From Akebia trifoliata (Eukaryota; Streptophyta; Magnoliopsida; Ranunculales; Lardizabalaceae): DNA of 64,000 bases. The stretch is from contig CM030706.1 in assembly GCA_017979445.1 (NCBI GenBank), positions 20,229,884-20,293,883 on the forward strand, in the 5' to 3' direction. The position numbers and the translations under genes are program-made. The notes below the pieces were generated by a model. It saw nothing but the letters and a program-made list of their open reading frames with translations, was not told the origin of the DNA and searched no databases. Below are positions 1 through 11,168 of the stretch, in pieces (the stretch's first letter is position 1; every line of letters starts with the position of its first letter).

Positions 1-868
1 CAATTACGTCTATGGGTTGGATTGATTTGTTGGTTGATTCATTTTAATTTTAATTTGAACGTTGATTGGATTTTAATTTCAATTTGATTGGTAGATTGGA
101 TTTTAATTTTAATGTTAATTAGTTGATTGGATTTTAATTTCAATTTAATTGGTCAATTGGATTTTAATTTCAATTTGATTGGTAGGTCAAATTTTAATTT
201 CAATGTTGATTGATCAATTTTATTTTTGGTTGGTTGATCGATTGGATTTTAAATTTAATTTGATTTAAAAATTTCAAGTTGGTCATTCTACTGAAGTTAT
301 AATTTTTTATTTAAGTTTTCCTAAGAGTCAAGGTCTTTATGTACAAGTTGGACATCGAGGGGCGTTTCGATAATTTCGTAATTTTTCATAAATTTCTCCA
401 TTTTAATCGATTTGGGTCTCGTTAGACTCGAAATCATATTCTAAAAGCAATGAAGATACTTTCGAGACTTTTTGAAGGTCCGAAATTCATGTGGGGTATT
501 TTCATCATTTTAATAATTTTTGTAAATTTTTACGAATTTTGGCTTGAGATTTCTTTCAATCCCAATGTGATTATTTGTAAATCTCGAGGTCATAGTTTTC
601 GAGCGTAGCGAGGTCTCTAAATTATCGAAATGTGTAGCAAACCTAAGAGTACGCCCTTATAAATCGAGTGTACAGTGTAGCGATCCTATGCATGCGTAAT
701 TTTATGTCGCGTAATAAGGAGAAAGGAAAGAGCAGAATCAACGGACAGAGGGAATTTGAAGAAGGCCTATTACAAGCTTTCAAGTTCTATGCGCTCATCA
801 TTAGGAATTCACAACAACTGGGTGATGGATCACCAAGTCAGGCGGATGCAAAATATGGGACGTCTATA
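1..868 (-). mobile_element. Left (3') LTR of the outermost Tat/Ogre-type element, cut by window start
   Basis: This is the terminal part of a long Tat-type LTR lying on the minus strand. Its inner end (GGCGGATGCAAAATATGGGA, then CGTCTATA at 861-868) matches the ends of the solo LTR at 21990-22017 and of the LTR at 63980-63997. On the minus strand it would begin TATAGACG, a decayed TGTAGACACC. The first 300 bases are AT-rich degenerate repeats of about 30-40 bp built on TTGATTGGATTTTAATTT; similar sequence recurs at 20980-21440 and 62890-63100. The rest of the LTR is outside the window. Confidence 0.8.
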
Positions 869-899
869 GTGGCAAAATATGAAGTTCAGGAAAAACAAG

Positions 900-1700
900 A
901 TTTTACAAATCAGAATCCACCTCAAGAGGCCTCCTCCTCAGATGAAGAGAATGAAGATGGCGATGATGAAGACTTGGAGCTTTAATCAGCTTTTGATCAA
1001 TTGTTTGTGAGTCATGTAAAATTTATCAAGAAATATGGTTAAGAAAAACAACAAAAAGAACAGTTGAGAGTTGACTATGAAAATGTTTGTCAAGAAAAAT
1101 GCTTTTTAGGGCTTCAATTGGAAGACATAAAAATTCAACTCAAAACAATAATTGAAAGACAGTCTAGCTTGCTCACAGTATCTAAGAAGGCCACTAACAA
1201 GAAGAATGAGTCATTTAACAATTTACAACTCTTTTCAATATGAAAAACTCTATAATAGCTCGTAGAAACTTAGAACATGTAAATCTTAGAGATGAAAATA
1301 GAATTCTTAAGTTTGACAACAACAAACTCTGAAAGTTAAACTTGAGTAAAATTACACCCAAAGTAATGAGAAGTTAGAAAGATTTTTGTGTGTACAAAAG
1401 CTTTATGGGGATAAAGGAGGTTTGGGCTACGATAGGTATACTTTTACATCACCTCCCTCATCCCCTGTGTTTGTTCATAGAGATTCATCAGACTCCAAGA
1501 AAGTTATCATATGCAACTTCTGCGATGGCATTGGTCATATGAAATTAAAATGCATGGAATACAAGACCGTTTACTCCACAATCACACAAAATCCTATTGT
1601 AAACCTATAGTAGGTGAAAAGAAAAAGTATGAAAAGGGAAAGGTTCCTTTGCAAAAAAATAAAAAAATTTCAAAGAAAGATGATCCATTTTGCGAGTCTT
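900..1700 (+). pseudogene. Decayed Ty1/copia (SIRE-type) gag fragment
   Basis: The plus strand encodes broken pieces of a copia Gag. An acidic stretch (SSDEENEDGDDEDLEL) near 935-985 and a CCHC zinc knuckle (CNFCDGIGHMKLKC) near 1513-1555 match the same parts of the copia element at 46626-47500 on the minus strand. Gag packages element RNA in cytoplasmic particles. The middle section (1000-1380) is full of stops and frameshifts and no reading frame spans the fragment. No copia LTR or primer site flanks it; its left edge lies within about 50 bases of the LTR end at 868. Nothing was recognised between 1720 and 1914. Confidence 0.7.
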
Positions 1701-3659
1701 AACACCTTTGTTGATGGTTTCAACTGCATCATTTTTGATTGATAATCTTTGACTTTGAAAATCACTTTTGACTTTATGTCTTGATCTTTCCAGTATTTTG
1801 GTACAACCCCTGATGCTTATTCTTGACATATTCTCATAAGATCATGTGAATACATTATTAAATTTCTCAAGTAAGTTTATTTTTCTCATGTTTCCTTGGG
1901 GCAAATATAGTACCAATTTTGTGGAGCCCCCGAAATACTAACACAAAGCCCCATGTCAAATCTCAAGGTACTAGGTGATGCTTCGAAATTTCGATATGCT
2001 TTCCTCTATTTATGTTGACATTCCAAGACACTAAAACACTTGTTTCATCTGATAAATAATATACATTATATCCTTCATATATACATATAAAATAAAATAA
2101 TAGCGAAAGCTTATATACGTTTAATAACGTATGATAGATCAGAGTACGGAAGGATAAACAAAATATAGGATTATACAAAACTTCCTCACTCTAACAAAAG
2201 TCCTAACACTTAACCCACAATCTATAATACTACTTGGACTAACTGACGCCTCTAGGGTATAGCCCAGTACTCACCATGAAAAGGACTCTGATCGTCTATC
2301 TAACCTACTAAATAATCATCGCTAACCGGTTTAACGCTTGCCTCACTAACTACTTTGGAGCTAAAAAAATAAGAAGGAAAAAGTGAGTAACAATGGTTAC
2401 CCAGTATATAAGCAAACAATTTCTACCAATAACCTTTTTTAATATGAACAAATAAATATACTGAATCGTTTTAACATATGCAAAACTTTACAGAATAAAC
2501 TACGATTAACTGGTACATATAGCCAGGGATGAGCAAATAAACATTTTTAAAACTCACATTACATCAATCAGTAGTACTTACTATAACATTTTCTTTTTAT
2601 ACAAATCTAATTAATCAAATGGAAACATTAAACATGCATTTCATTTTATATTTAAAAATAAGACAAAAGATACATAATACATAATGGTAAAGTAGTAGAA
2701 TTAGAGAGTTGAGATTCACGATTGGATCATTTCCAATTGGGACATGATGTTTCATAATAAAGTATTAGTTCATGATTTTGTAGTTGGTCACTGTTTACCA
2801 CACTTACGTGATCATTTATCCGGTTCAGGCTGACTGTTTGACGTGACTGTAAACAATGGGTTTCTTTTCGATGTGTCAGAACACATGACTACTATATATT
2901 GTTAGTGATCACTAACTAATCATCTTCATCTATGCCTATCAGGCATGCATTTGATTCTCAAATATACAACCAAATTCGTATATACGAGTTCACTAGTAAA
3001 GATAGAAAGGAATAAACTCGGTTTCCAATTGTGACTCTACTCTTATACGCGTCCCATACCACGTATGAGTTTGGTTATCCCTATCGTACATCCCAGGATA
3101 GTATATCACCCCAGATGATATGATAGACTATCCATTCAGGTATTCACAAGGTCTTTGATAGTTCACAAAATATCTACATATATATATCGTTTCTTTTCTT
3201 TGAAAATAAATAAAAAATTAATATTATAGAGTTAAGAATGGATATCCAATTTTCTACTATGCAACTGTGGCCATGCACTCTAAAATAAATAACAATACAG
3301 AAAAGTAAATCAGCACCTCGCGCTAATAGAAAGTAAATCAACATGCACATCACCTCGTGACAACAGAAAGTAAATTAACCTTGGATATTCGTTCATCAAC
3401 ACACACATAGCATCACAATGTAAAATGCAGACATCACCCCTCGGGTGTGATTCTAACATTTTACCATTTCATCCCATTTTCTCATTTTTTTGAATTTTCG
3501 TAATTTTCAATCTTTCGAACAAAACATTCATGTTTTGATATTCATCAACTCAATATGAGTTCATTGAATATTAAAATTCTTTTCAAACTTTAAAATTCAT
3601 TTTCGTCAATTAAATTAAAAAATTACAAGACTTAGATCAAAATAGGATCCGAGCAGTAC

Positions 3660-5225
3660 TGAAAGCGTCCTCGATCCATGGGGTGTGTGGATTCACTTTT
3701 GATTTTCGAGATTTAGGAGTCGTCACCTAGTTATTACGGTCTAGGAACCGAATATTGACTCAAGATGGATAAAAATAACTAATCTACAAAAAGAAACTAA
3801 GTTCGGGGATCACGTTACGGGGTTGGAAGCTGTTACGCACCAACCCCACCCGACAAATGCCGGTCTCTACTAATTTCCAAGAATATTACACTGCTAAAGA
3901 CCTAAAATAAATAAAAAAGATAAAGAAATTATACCTGTGATGATCGCAACAACTTGTTCCCTTAGATATGGTAGAACAGCTTCTTGTATAAATTCTACTC
4001 GCTTTGTTCTATCATCGGATTTACTTCAGATCTTCAAAAAGAAGTGTCTCCTCCTTAGATCCTGAGTTTTTCATAGTTTTGTGATAGATTTCTAAGTGAT
4101 ATTTGGAGAGTTTTGAGAGTCTTTTTGATAAAAGTTAGGATTTGGATGATAGGTAAGGGGTCAGGACTTCAAAATCAGGGTTTTGGGAAGGATAGGGTGG
4201 CTTTTTGACCTACTTTTTCTAAGATTTTCTTTGACCTACGAAATTAGGTTGTGGAGGTTCTCTATTTATAAAGTTTTTTGGGTAGAATTAGTATTTGATT
4301 AGGTTTCTTTTAGGGTTTTAATTAGGATTTTGACTTTAGTCTTGTGAGATTGACTTGGTCTTTTTAGATTAGGGTTTTGACTTTAGTCTTATAAGATTGA
4401 CGTGATCTTTTTAGATTAGGATTTTAATTAGGATTTTGAATTTAGTCTTATGAAATTGACTTGGCCTTTTTAGATTGGGGTTTTAATTAGGGTTTTGACA
4501 TTAGTCTTATGAGCTTGACTTGGTTTCTTTAGATTAGGGTTTTAACTTAAGTCTTACGAGATTGACTTGGTTTAGATTTTTAAATTAATTTTATTAATAT
4601 TTTATTTTACGTTAATTAATATTTTATTTATTTATTTAGAAATTAAAAATTTTAAAAATTAAAAAATTACTATTTTGCCCTCGAAAAGAACTTTTGCGTT
4701 TCAAGTCAATTTTTGATGTTTCAGGATGTTTTGGAATTAATTTTTTGTAAAAAATTTAATGGAATTATTGGTTTGTGTTATTTATAAAAATTTTTGACGT
4801 GAAATGATTGTCAACCCTTATGAGGGGTATTTTCGTAATTTTGTCAAATTTGGTGAAAATTGACGAAATGATTTATTTGATTTGATTTTATTGTTTTATA
4901 TATTTGAATGAGTTTTCCTAAGCGTAAGGGGGGTTCTAAGGATATTTTGATGTTAGGGGTATTTTGATAATTTGATCATTTTTTAGTGATTTTTATCGTA
5001 AAACTTCTTTTTGTCTGTGAAATGATGATTTCTATATTTCAGGGGTTATATTTTCCTAGCGTAACGTGATTTCTATAGTTTCGTTAGTTTGAGATACCTC
5101 ATCTAAATTTTTAAAATATATCTGATAACAAATAAAGCATTGGAATAAACATCCATCATTGGGAATCGTCGCGATCAAGTTGACGAGTTAATTAATCAAG
5201 TAAGTACGAAAATGGGGTGTCTACA
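3660..5225 (-). mobile_element. Solo LTR of the Ogre A/B family nested in the Del-like LTR
   Basis: On the plus strand it begins TGAAAGCGTCCTCGATCC and ends GGGGTGTCTACA, the reverse complement of the A/B family LTR (TGTAGACACCCC to CTTTCA). Perfect TSDs AGTAC lie at 3655-3659 and 5226-5230. It contains the family's internal repeats of about 36 bp (GACTTTAGTCTTATGAGATTGACTTGG-like, 4320-4570) and the TATA box near 4262. There is no internal region, so it is a recombination product of a full element. Confidence 0.92.
4262..4270 (-). promoter_or_regulatory. TATA box of the solo Ogre LTR
   Basis: The minus strand reads TATAAATAG. It occupies the same place in the LTR as TATAAATAG in both LTRs of element A, about 15-25 bases before the conserved CACACCCTATTTTCG-like segment. 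It is a likely Pol II core promoter by position and sequence only. Confidence 0.6.
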
Positions 5226-5959
5226 AGTACACAAGACACAACTGGCAGAATTAACCTGGTGAAATGTTCTACCCACGTATAATTTATTATAAAATACAAT
5301 TAATCTATCAAACATGAAGATTTGGCGTGAATTTGAAATAGAGAAAATAATTCTATATTTTTGAAACATATCACAAATTTTCGTTAAAATCCTAAATACG
5401 ATTTTCACAATCTACGATTACCAATAAAAATTGAGAGTCCTTACCAATTTCTGTTCGATAGAATTTAAGTACGTGCATAAAAATCAAAGCGGATTGGATA
5501 TTGAGGATACTGATTTTTGAATCGGGCAGGTGATTTCGAAGATCTTAATGCCGTCGTCATTTCTACTTTCTACAATGGATGACGATTTAGGCTTGACGTA
5601 GATGAAATCTGAGGTTGAATGTTTGAAACTCCCATGTATCCAACGACCATTTTTTTGATGAAATGAGAAGAAAGAGAAGAAAAAAAGAAAAGAAATTGGG
5701 TGGATTTTGTAGAGGTTGATGTTGCAGACGTTTTTCCCTTTTTCATTGAAAGTTGAGGACGACCCGTTTGTGACGAACCTAAGGTTGAAGGTTGGGAAAA
5801 GTTAATTCTTTTTTTTTAAAACTCATGGCTGATTTTTATGCGTTTAAAGAGAAGATGAATAGTGATTTTTATTTAAAATTTATTTATATATGTTGACAGA
5901 CGAAATCGTTATTTTTAATATTATTTCGTTTGACGATAACTTGATCGTCCGATCTCCAA

Positions 5960-6390
5960 AAGTGACTTAGTTCATAAGGACTAAGGAGACGAAGGGTGCT
6001 CGTAGATCAGATTGAGCTCGAGTTCGAGGAAGTCCCGAAGACGCGAGCAAGGGCCTCTACGTCCTCAGCGTCAACCTCAGAGTCGCCATACCCTGACATA
6101 GGGCGGAGGTACGACTCGGCGCGGCTGTCAATAGGCGCCATGAGGAGAGTCACAAGGATCCCGACGGATCTGAGAGAAGAACACCGGAAGTACCTCGCTG
6201 ATCCAAGGCGTAAGATATGGCTCAGGCACTTCTCCGAGTCAACTCGCTACGCCTTTCTCTAGTCGGGCAATTCTTTGATCCAATTGCTTAGTGTACTGCT
6301 GCAGTTGACGTATCTCCGCTTGAGTCTCGTGCAGAGATGGCTTATCCGGTGAGGTCGATTCCTTTTTTCGGCTTGATGGGACCCTAAAAT
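5960..6390 (-). other. GC-rich block with a coiled-coil coding fragment inside the Del-like LTR
   Basis: This block of about 430 bases is much richer in G+C than the AT-rich LTR around it, and the copy at 59540-59720 lacks it. The minus strand can be read for about 50 codons around 6230-6360 as an amphipathic helix (ETQAEIRQLQQYTKQLDQR) followed by a stop. This resembles the N-terminal coiled coils seen in some gypsy gag regions, but I cannot assign a family. The plus-strand 88-codon reading frame (5996-6262) is probably its shadow. Confidence 0.45.
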
Positions 6391-6783
6391 TAACACTCTT
6401 CCCATTTTTGAGGATAATTCGACTTTCTGACCTCTAAAAATGATGAGTAAATAGTCTATTTTTTAGAATTTTTCTTTATGAACTTAATGGTATGATCAAA
6501 TTTTAAAAATTCTTTCTCTAACAAAAATTTATTATTTTAACCTGGTCTGACTCAAAAATTGAGGATTTTGCAATTTTTCTGCTCAGACTCGCATTTGAGT
6601 GTGCTTATAGGCTAAAATATGTTTTTCGACCATTTCGAATCCAATGGTGAGGTCAAGTTTCATTAAAAATGATCGAAAAAAGATCCTAAAGTTTTACTTT
6701 AAGTCACACTTTCAGAATTTTCTAAAAATTCTACTATTTACTTTTCCTCGAGATATGAATAAAATTTGGCGTATTACAAATTT

Positions 6784-7329
6784 AGAGTTTGTGAGTGTAT
6801 TATTTAATTATAATATTTATCAAGTTTGATTAGTGAGCCCTAGGCCCTTCTTCATGTTATATTTTATGCTCAAATCATTATTAAGCGAAAATAATAATTA
6901 GAAGATTCTTTTATTTTATTGAAATTAAGAAAACATAGATTGATAGAATCAACTGAAGCTCAAAAACTAAAAATTAACATAACTAAAATGACTAACTAAA
7001 GTTAATGCCTGATGCAACTAAATTGAAACTAAAAAGAAAATTCATAGATGCTTGACTACAAAGTAGGGAAATCATTCTGAATGGATGGACATGATATTAG
7101 GATTTTATGCCATTTTAGATATCTTCAAGATGGGCAAATTGAACTCATTTGTTTTTGTTACCTATTCCTATTCTAATTTGAACCTATTAGATGTTGAAAA
7201 ACCCATTGCTTAACAAACTCTTTATCTTCTAATTTTATCACTATCTCAGGGTAGCGGGGGCTCATTCTAATATAGTGAGGATAAACCATTAGGATCGATT
7301 GAGCGAATAAAAGAAATCGGGTAGACTGG
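6784..7329 (-). other. Interior of the outermost Tat element, 3' of gag; nothing recognised
   Basis: AT-rich sequence between the Del-like insertion and the gag remnant. Protease or reverse transcriptase of the host element would be expected here on the minus strand. I could find no conserved motif of either. Confidence 0.4.
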
Positions 7330-8559
7330 TTCAGATTTGATTAAGGAATTTTGGTTCAATACAAGTGGAAGTTGGTTTGGAAAAGTAAACAAATGACTAG
7401 TTTTAACATCATGCACAGTAGGGGTGGATATGATGACTTTTTCTTACTCAATAAGGTTTTGAATTGCATGGTAAAGAGTAATACTCCTATTAAAAATATG
7501 GCCAGACATTTGATGAAATTTGTAGAACTTTCCATTATCCAAGTTTATATGAAGAGGATTAGGTAAAGAGTTAGGTTGTAATGATGTCAGTGATCTCTTT
7601 TTCATCAATTTTTAAAAGGCAATCTGAGAGACATTCCAATTTGGAAAATTGTCTCTTAGACTTGAGTGTGAAGGTTGAGTAGCTTGAGGAGCTAGTACGA
7701 AATAGGTATTAGTCAGTTGTGAGAAATTGACACTAAGTTTGAAGTTTTTGGGTTTTGACTCAGAAGAGTTACCAAAGAGTCCCAAAAGAAAGGCATTTTC
7801 TACCTGATTTCCAGCTTCAAGGAAGGATTGTAAAATAGGAAGGTACTAAAGCATCAAACACTTGGCATAATTCAGAGTGAGATTCTTGAGGATAATCTTG
7901 ACTTTTTCTTTTTCTTAAGGTCGATTCCACAATTGAGTAATTTTAACTCTCCATCGAATAATGAACTTAGTGAAAGTTTCCTCAGGCTTCTGCTTGGTTG
8001 TTTTTAAATCCTTCCTATGAGTTTAATGTCTGTGTTGAATGAATATCGATCAATAAATTTCTTCATCAATTTGTGCTATGTTATTTCACTAGATGAGTTC
8101 AATGACATGAGCCAATATAAGGTAAGTCCTGAAATAGTTCTTTGAAAAAGTTGAGCCATCTACTCATCGCTCAATCTTTGAGATTGCATGATGCCAATAT
8201 ATACTTACAAGTGAGTCTTAAGACATCCAATCCCGACGAATTTATCCATACTTTCATTGTGAATTTCTCTAGCAGATGAACAATAGGAAATAACGTCATT
8301 GCCCCTAATTTAAGTGCAAGATCATCTAGGTCTTTGATATCTTTCAAAATAGTTTCAACCTGAGTTATTCAATATCTAAGTAAGGGTTGATGAGGACTTG
8401 ATCCTCTTCTTGATCTTCGATAAGGTCAAATACAACCTGAGGTTCTATAATCTTATCTTTCTTCTTTTCAATCTTCAAACCCTTAATTTGTATTTGAACA
8501 GAGGCAATGATTTGTGCTTGAAATGATTACAAAATTTGATGGAGTATTGTTTCATTCAT
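7330..8559 (-). pseudogene. Decayed Tat/Ogre-type gag
   Basis: Reading the minus strand from an ATG at 8557-8559 gives a recognisable Tat Gag interrupted by stops and frameshifts. Around 8000-8260 the capsid-like core reads DKFVGIGC, MAQLFQRTISG, YWLMSL and RYSFNTDI, close to the pattern common in plant Tat Gags (a KF-x-G start, FQRTL-x-G-A-L-W and a QYSFN motif). Around 7400-7560 comes the C-terminal histidine box, KFYKFHQMSGHIFNRS, in which the expected cysteines are lost. It belongs to the outermost element, whose primer site is 1.1 kb upstream at 9641-9658. It is far too damaged to encode a particle protein. Confidence 0.75.
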
Positions 8560-9640
8560 GGTAATTATTCCTTCTTGTGGCAAGGGTTAACTACTTGGAC
8601 TTGATGATGGTATTCTAACAAGACAACTGGTGGTTTGGGACGTCTAGAATAATTATTACTTGATTGAAGTGAACAAGATTAACCATCAATTCTGAAAGAT
8701 CTATTCTTAACCACATGATTAAAAATTTGATATGAATTAGCCCAATCTGGTGGCAATCACTAGTCCAAATGCACTACAACTACATACTGACCATATGGGT
8801 TATAAATGTTGGTTGTGGGTCTACACCTTGTTGGGGTTAAACCTTTGGTCAGACAAATTATTTTGACTATTTGATCGAATCCTTTTGGTGTGAATTGGTT
8901 GGAATCTTTGAATATAAAATCAATTGGTCCAACTAGTTTAGTGTTGATTGATTAGATTCATTTGCTAATTAGGGCAACTGGTTTAATTGGTTCACATTGA
9001 TTGGTACATACTAATTGGGTCGGATCGGTATTGCGGGTTCAATTTGAGTGGTCTGGACTGGTTCGTTCACTTACCTATTGGTTGGATTTAAGAATTGCAA
9101 CATGAGAGTACCCGTAGTCAGTTTGAGCCATAACTTAATAGGACCGAACCTACGTTTGGATGTCTAGGCTTGTTATATGATTGTGGTTAGGATAAGACAA
9201 AGCTTAGGTCACTTTAGTCTGAAATATCGATAAACCTCCCAGTTTTACCTAGTTAGATAGTACGTGGAGTTTTAATTTGATGTACCCAAAGGTACGGTAC
9301 TGAAGTTACAGCATTCACATGTATCCTCTGTGTCCCAAATGACCAGGTTAGCTTAGATCAGACTACGAGGCTAATTAGGGTATGTCGTGATGCAAACATG
9401 AATATGCATGCTTGTGAGTGTATGCAAAGGGATAGGGTATGCTCGGAGCGTTTTCGCGAATCAGCACCAACACAAACAATATTTGCAAATAATCACGATT
9501 GCAAATAATTACAACAAATAAACACACCCACAAAGGAAATGACAAAATCTAGCATACTCTAAGTCTTCTTTGAGACAACTAGGTAGACTCAAGGGTCTAC
9601 TTAAGAAAAGTATCGGATCAGGTCAAGTTTAACCTTAAAA
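8560..9640 (-). other. Untranslated leader of the outermost Tat element
   Basis: Sequence between the primer-binding site and the gag start. It contains no open frame of note and has a degenerate repetitive texture (TTGGTTGGAATC, ACTGGTTTAATTGG near 8880-9080). No other feature was recognised. Confidence 0.5.
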
Positions 9641-9658
9641 TTCCAAGTGGAGTCGCCA
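9641..9658 (-). other. Primer-binding site, tRNA-Arg type
   Basis: The minus strand reads TGGCGACTCCACTTGGAA directly beside the LTR end at 9660. The first 14 bases equal the A/B family primer site, which is complementary to the 3' end of a plant tRNA-Arg (CCA tail plus acceptor stem). It fixes the minus-strand orientation of the outermost element. Confidence 0.8.
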
Positions 9659-9659
9659 T

Positions 9660-11168
9660 TAAAAGTACTTAGACACTTTTTACTAAATAATAAAAAATAT
9701 TTGATTGGGAAATTGAGAGATTTTTAGGGAATGAGGAGTTGCCACCTAGTTTAGGCCTAACAATCAAAATAAGTCCAAAATGGATTTGGATTGGTCCTCG
9801 AGTAAGAAAAATGGGCGAGAAGTCAAGTTACGGATTTTAGAAGGTGTTAGGCCTCGAACCCGCCTAATCGAGGTGATTGATCTCTACTTCGATCCAAGAA
9901 AATCCTAAGGTTAAGTAAGGAAGACTAGGAAAAAGGCTAAGGCCCGATCATCACCATTATTTTATGCATAAGTCAATCAATCGAAACATTATCATTATCA
10001 TTTTACATTAAGTTGGCCAAATAAAGGCCATGACCTCTTCTCAAATATCACACAGTTCCTTGAATCTCACATGCAGGGATAAAAGAAGCAATTTGAAAAA
10101 AAAAAAACAAGTGATCCAATGCGTAAGGCTCACGTGGTAGCTTCATCACACATGAAAATGATTTCCAAATCGGCAGATGTACACATAATTTCCAAATAGG
10201 TAAAAATTATGTACATGCAATGAATAGTTTCCAAATTGACGAAAAAGAAATATAATATGAATAATTATCAAATTAGACAAATACCCTTGCTAATGCAAAT
10301 AAATACCAAATTGGATAATCGTCACACACATGAATAATTATAAAATGGACCAAGTATTACATTATGAATAAATATTTACCAAAAAAGTAAAAAATACACA
10401 AATAATTACCAAAGGGATTAAATAGATTTTATGCTAACACATGCATTCATATTTTCCAAATTGGTAAAATGTTGCATTCATAAAATTTCCAAATCAGTAA
10501 TTATATCATATGTATAAAATTTCCAAATCGGTAAGCATATATCATATGCATAAAATTATCAAAAATGATAAAAATATCACATGCATAAAATTAAATAAAA
10601 AAAATATCGCATGCATAATTGATTTCCAAATTGGTAATATAATATCATATGCACAATCAATTACCAAATGTGAAAAAACTATAGCAAATAAATACCAAAT
10701 TGGTTAAAAAAATCATAACATGTGGGAATAATTATCATAACGGTTAAATATTGTAACATGCATAAAATTACCGAATTGGTTAGAATTTCTAAACAATGCA
10801 ATGATCAAATTTAACTCCTCAAACCACATGAAATAACAAGTTGATCCATTCCCGTAACGCCTATGACTTTAATCAGCATTAAACTTAGAAAGGGAATAAA
10901 AAGAAACTTGTGGTTCCAAGACAATAATAAAGAAAAAGAATCTATGGGCTTAAAAAGAATGGAAACCTGAAAGTGCAGCGAGCGTAGTGGTTATTGTGAA
11001 ATATTCCTTCAGAACTTTGAAGGGACTATGTTAACACCAATGTATTGCATTAGCCAAAAACACGTTTGTGAAAAAGAGACCCAAGGGAAGGTTTGGCTAT
11101 GCGAGATGGCTGTAGAGTTCATTCGTGGGTCGAGGAAGCTCCTAATGAGTCGAATCAAAGGCCAAGAA
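9660..11168 (-). mobile_element. 3'-proximal half of the right (5') LTR of the outermost Tat element
   Basis: It starts next to the primer site with TAAAAGTACTTAG (a decayed TG end on the plus strand) and carries the family's conserved block (GAGGAGTTGCCACCTAGTTT, GGAAGGTGTTAGGC-like, CGAACCCGCC) at 9730-9890, as at 18250-18410. It stops at the CACTA terminus at 11169 and resumes at 62850. Compared with the 3.8-kb solo LTR, about 1.1 kb around the break, including the TATA region, is missing. The stretch 10388-11168 is repeated at 12841-13620 by the tandem duplication. Confidence 0.8.
10140..10800. repeat. Degenerate short repeats in the Tat LTR (TTTCCAAATTGGTAAA type)
   Basis: A run of diverged units of about 35-45 bp built on TTTCCAAATTGGTAAAA and ATCACATGCATAAAATT. 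The same class of repeat is present at 12890-13260 (duplicated copy) and in diverged form at 18600-19060 in the solo LTR. Confidence 0.7.

Larger units (their letters stand above)
1920..6778 (-). mobile_element. Del/Tekay-like solo LTR, carrying a nested Ogre solo LTR
   Basis: On the plus strand it starts TGTGGAGCCCC and ends GTATTACA, so the LTR proper reads on the minus strand from a decayed TGTAACACC-type start. It is flanked by perfect 5-bp TSDs, AATTT at 1915-1919 and 6779-6783. Its sequence follows the solo LTR at 56912-60066 throughout, including the inverted repeat around CGTATGAG near 3050-3070. Removing the nested insertion (3660-5230) leaves about 3.29 kb, close to the 3.16 kb of the other copy. 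Assignment to Del/Tekay chromoviruses rests only on the terminal sequence and is an inference. Confidence 0.88.

Noticed and set aside
5996..6262. Plus-strand 88-codon frame with an Arg-rich sequence
   Set aside because: The minus strand of the same block reads as a credible coiled coil, so the plus frame is more likely a shadow.
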